Below, in pieces: positions 61,731 through 64,000 of a stretch of 64,000 nucleotides of DNA. Origin of the DNA: Flaviflexus massiliensis. GTDB taxonomy: Bacteria > Actinomycetota > Actinomycetes > Actinomycetales > Actinomycetaceae. Every line of letters begins with the position of its first letter. The stretch's first letter is position 1. The notes below the pieces were generated by a model, which worked only from the letters and a program-made list of their open reading frames with translations, was not told the origin of the DNA and searched no databases. The stretch spans positions 888,768-952,767 of the forward strand of contig NZ_LN831058.1 in NCBI RefSeq assembly GCF_001375495.1, in the 5' to 3' direction. Both the position numbers and the translations under genes were made by a program.

Positions 61731-62069
61731 ATGAAGAAAGAAACGACTCACGCAGCTACCTCGTTCTATGTTGACTGCACCTTCGCTGTGACAGCGGGTA
61801 TTGCCGGCGCCATCCTCGCACCCGGTAGCGTTGTTGCATCGTTCTTTGGTGCGGTGCTCGCCTTCTACGGAGCGGTGCTCATTGTCGGTTTCCTGCACCG
61901 CTTCGGGGTTAGCCCCGGCCAGCTCATCTTCGGCCCGAAGAACCCCGCTCAAAGTAAGTCGGTTCTCTCCCACGTCGTCATGTTCGGAAGCGGGGTCACG
62001 ATGACTCTGCTCTTCGCAGTTGGCTGCGCACTGATCAGCCTTGTCCGCCCCATGCGCACCGCTTCTTAG
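61731..62069 (+). CDS. small membrane protein of unknown function
   Basis: 112 residues with three membrane helices (AGIAGAILAPGSVVASFFG, VLAFYGAVLIVGFLHRFG, VVMFGSGVTMTLLFAVGCAL). The start MKKETTHAATSFYVDC has only a weak GAGGC site. No family was recognised. Convergent with tag. Confidence 0.6.
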   Translation: MKKETTHAATSFYVDCTFAVTAGIAGAILAPGSVVASFFGAVLAFYGAVLIVGFLHRFGVSPGQLIFGPKNPAQSKSVLSHVVMFGSGVTMTLLFAVGCALISLVRPMRTAS

Positions 62070-62129
62070 AAACAATTTGTCACAAGCTAGTTCAAGCCCA
62101 GTTCGTCGCGCTCAGTTTCGGTGTTCACC

Positions 62130-62750
62130 TCAGAAACCCGGAGCGAGGATCTCCTTAACGGCTTCCGTTACCGCATCCCGTCGCCACGTCCCTTCCGGAT
62201 GATCGTTGACGATTCCCACGGCTTGCATGAGCGCATACATGGTGACGGGACCGACGTGAAGAAAGCCCCGCGACTTCAAATCCTTAGCAAGGGCCACAGA
62301 CTCGGGAATGTGGGCGGGAATGTCGGTCTCACGATAGGCCGGATGATGGGAAGACCTATACGACCAGGCGAGCGCCGGAAGTCCGGGCTCGATCTGGCCC
62401 CGGCCCGACAGACTGGGATCATCGCGTAGCTCAATCGTTGCTTGAGCATTGTTGATGGTGGAGATGATCTTGCGGCGATTACGAATAATCCGGTCATCAC
62501 CCAGCAGCCGATCAATATCCTTACCGTCGAAGGCCGCGACCCTCTTAGCATCGAAACCTGCGAAAGCCTCTCGGAATCCATCGCGCCTGCGCAGAATTGT
62601 TGTCCACGACAAGCCGGACTGAAAAACCTCCAGGGAGAGTCGTTCGAACAGGCCGGTCTCGGTGGTGATGGGCATACCCCATTCAGTGTCGTAATAGTCG
62701 CGTTCGAGGTCGCTTCGCTCAGCCCATCCGGGGCGTACCAAATCAGTCAT
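62130..62750 (-). CDS. tag: DNA-3-methyladenine glycosylase I, zinc ligands absent
   Basis: Removes 3-methyladenine from alkylated DNA; 206 residues. Family landmarks: YYDTEWGMP, LSLEVFQSGLSW with the catalytic-pocket Glu, DRIIRNRRKIISTINNAQ, RGFLHVGPVTMYALMQAVGI and VNDHPEG. The E. coli enzyme binds structural zinc through Cys4, His17, His175 and Cys179. Here the corresponding positions are Pro (RPGW), Tyr (YYD) and no Cys/His after VNDH. The fold is therefore kept without the zinc snap. ATG at 62750. Confidence 0.9.
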   Translation of the reverse strand: MTDLVRPGWAERSDLERDYYDTEWGMPITTETGLFERLSLEVFQSGLSWTTILRRRDGFREAFAGFDAKRVAAFDGKDIDRLLGDDRIIRNRRKIISTINNAQATIELRDDPSLSGRGQIEPGLPALAWSYRSSHHPAYRETDIPAHIPESVALAKDLKSRGFLHVGPVTMYALMQAVGIVNDHPEGTWRRDAVTEAVKEILAPGF

Positions 62751-62775
62751 GCCACCACTCTAGGCTTGATGCGGG

Positions 62776-62819
62776 AGGGGGCCCTGCCTCATCCTCATGT
62801 GGACTCAGGCAGGACCCCC
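62776..62819. terminator. hairpin between tag and gnd
   Basis: GGGGGCCCTGCCT and AGGCAGGACCCCC pair across a loop, with one bulge. It lies 75 bp downstream of the gnd stop on the minus strand, probably ending gnd transcription. Confidence 0.55.
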
Positions 62820-62893
62820 GGCAGTTAATTGACGGATCCGGATGCAGGAAAGCTTCTGGTGGGAAGCTCCTCAGCGGACTGTTCAGTTTTGGT

Positions 62894-64000
62894 TTAGCTC
62901 CAGCGCGTCTCGGAACGATCGCCCGACCATTCGGTGTGGAACGTCCCCTCCATGTCAATCCTCTTGTAGGTGTGAGAACCGAAGAAGTCGCGCTGACCCT
63001 GGATGAGGGCGGCGGGCAGGCGGTCCGCACGCACGCCATCAAAGTAGGACAGGGACGAGGAGAAGGCGGGGATTGGGATGCCGGAGGCAACGCCGAGACC
63101 CACGATCTCGCGCCATGCCGGCACGCAGGCGTTGATCTTGGACGCAAACTTTTCGTCCGCCATCAGCAACGGCAGATCCGGGTTGTTCTCGTATGCCTCC
63201 GTGATGTCGCCGAGGAAGACCGCGCGAATAATGCAGCCAGCACGCCAGATCTTTGCCAGGTCACCCTTCTTAATGTCCCAGCCGTATTCGTCATTGCCGG
63301 CCTGGATCAGGTCGAAGCCCTGCGAGTAGGCAACGATCTTGGAAGCGTAGAGAGCCTGACGCACCTGCTCGATGAATCCCTCGCGGTCCACAACCTTGAT
63401 CGGCTGCTCGTGACCCTCGAGGGGGCCTGAAGCGCCGCGCTGGACGGGGGAGGAGGACAGGCCACGAGCGAAGGTTGCTTCACCAATGCCAGTGACGGGA
63501 ACACCGAGCTCGAGGGCAGTCTGGACAGTCCAGGCACCCGTGCCCTTCTGGCTGGCAGCATCAACGACGATGTCCACGAGGGCCTTGCCCGTGACCGCAT
63601 CGACCTGACGGAGCACCTCGGCCGTGATTTCGATGAGGTACGAGTTCAGTTCCGTATCCATCCAGGACTCGAAAATGTCAGCAATCTGGGCGGGAGAATC
63701 ACCGAGGCCGCGGCGGAGAAGATCGTAGGCTTCGGCAATGAGCTGCATGTCCGCGTACTCGATACCGTTGTGCACCATCTTGACGAAGTGACCGGCACCG
63801 TCGTTGGAAATGTAGGTGCAGCAGGGCTCGCCGTCGACGTGTGCGGAGATCTCCTCGAGCATCGGGCCAAGCCTCTTGTACGACTCGGGGGTGCCACCGG
63901 GCATGATCGATGGACCTTCGAGAGCACCCTCTTCACCACCGGACACACCGGCACCAACGAAGTGAAGTCCGCGTGCCTGGATGTCGCGCTCGCGGCGGAT
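62894..64000 (-). CDS. gnd: 6-phosphogluconate dehydrogenase (decarboxylating), partial
   Basis: Oxidises 6-phosphogluconate to ribulose 5-phosphate, CO2 and NADPH. About 368 C-terminal residues are in the window; the N-terminal Rossmann part lies beyond 64000. Seen in order: GLHFVGAGVSGGEEGALEGP with substrate-binding Ser-Gly-Gly, YISNDGAGHFVKMVHNGIEY with the catalytic Lys-x-x-His-Asn, and the C-terminal helical domain with IWRAGCIIRAVFLGDI and SLSYFDGVRADRLPAALIQG. It ends RWS at 62894. Length and motifs fit the long (about 480-residue) form. Confidence 0.95.
   Translation of the reverse strand: MRRERDIQARGLHFVGAGVSGGEEGALEGPSIMPGGTPESYKRLGPMLEEISAHVDGEPCCTYISNDGAGHFVKMVHNGIEYADMQLIAEAYDLLRRGLGDSPAQIADIFESWMDTELNSYLIEITAEVLRQVDAVTGKALVDIVVDAASQKGTGAWTVQTALELGVPVTGIGEATFARGLSSSPVQRGASGPLEGHEQPIKVVDREGFIEQVRQALYASKIVAYSQGFDLIQAGNDEYGWDIKKGDLAKIWRAGCIIRAVFLGDITEAYENNPDLPLLMADEKFASKINACVPAWREIVGLGVASGIPIPAFSSSLSYFDGVRADRLPAALIQGQRDFFGSHTYKRIDMEGTFHTEWSGDRSETRWS

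Noticed and set aside
1-64000. CRISPR arrays, integrons, rRNA and tRNA genes
   Set aside because: Looked for regularly spaced identical repeats and for conserved RNA signatures; none seen. The 89-bp repeats at 57765 lie inside an IS end and do not form a CRISPR.

Overview
The window looks like a chromosomal segment from a high-G+C Gram-positive actinobacterium. It carries FUSC, LLM-flavin, DoxX and DUF1772 families, a Corynebacterium-type meso-diaminopimelate dehydrogenase, actinobacterial-style insertion sequences (IS1249, IS3, IS30, IS256) and frequent GTG/TTG starts behind strong GGAGG sites. Class III anaerobic ribonucleotide reductase (nrdDG) and FocA-type channels point to a facultative or anaerobic life style, so a member of the Actinomycetaceae is a reasonable guess. 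That assignment is inference; no rRNA or tRNA gene was found.

Positions 1-9,400 are a mobile-element graveyard. One IS3 element is inserted into the orfB of a second, and the second has cut the 5' end of a prophage major-tail gene. Next come a tail-assembly-chaperone pair with a canonical -1 slippery heptamer, fragments of a third IS3, a nonsense-mutated IS256 transposase, a frameshifted zinc alcohol dehydrogenase, an IS30 inserted into the third IS3, and an MmeI-like restriction-modification gene truncated by that IS3.

Positions 9,400-20,300 hold an RtcB RNA ligase with a downstream 2H phosphoesterase, a MacB/FtsX-type ABC exporter, a worn-out IS3 copy, and a run of broken genes (FGGY kinase, focA paralogue, GNAT acetyltransferase).

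Positions 20,300-56,500 are mostly ordinary chromosome. They carry carbonic anhydrase, a FUSC exporter, a divergent MerR/DUF1772 pair, a GNAT-UdgB fusion, CorA, ArfB, a PIG-L deacetylase, MFS pumps, RpiB plus intact FocA, and a BCCT transporter. They also carry a Pif1-type helicase with a degenerate exonuclease and a BRCT domain (frameshifted), a WGR/beta-propeller protein, malic enzyme, an AEC carrier, pirin, nrdDG and a phosphoribosyltransferase. Several further genes here carry single lesions (DinB, YhhN, PhnB-like).

Positions 56,500-64,000 begin with an IS1249-family element sitting exactly inside the intrinsic terminator of ddh. They then hold ddh, an LLM oxidoreductase, a PepSY lipoprotein coupled to a small GNAT-like gene, a Tag glycosylase lacking its zinc ligands, and a partial gnd. 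The general picture is a genome under recent insertion-sequence attack and single-lesion gene decay, with anaerobic and stress physiology genes kept intact.
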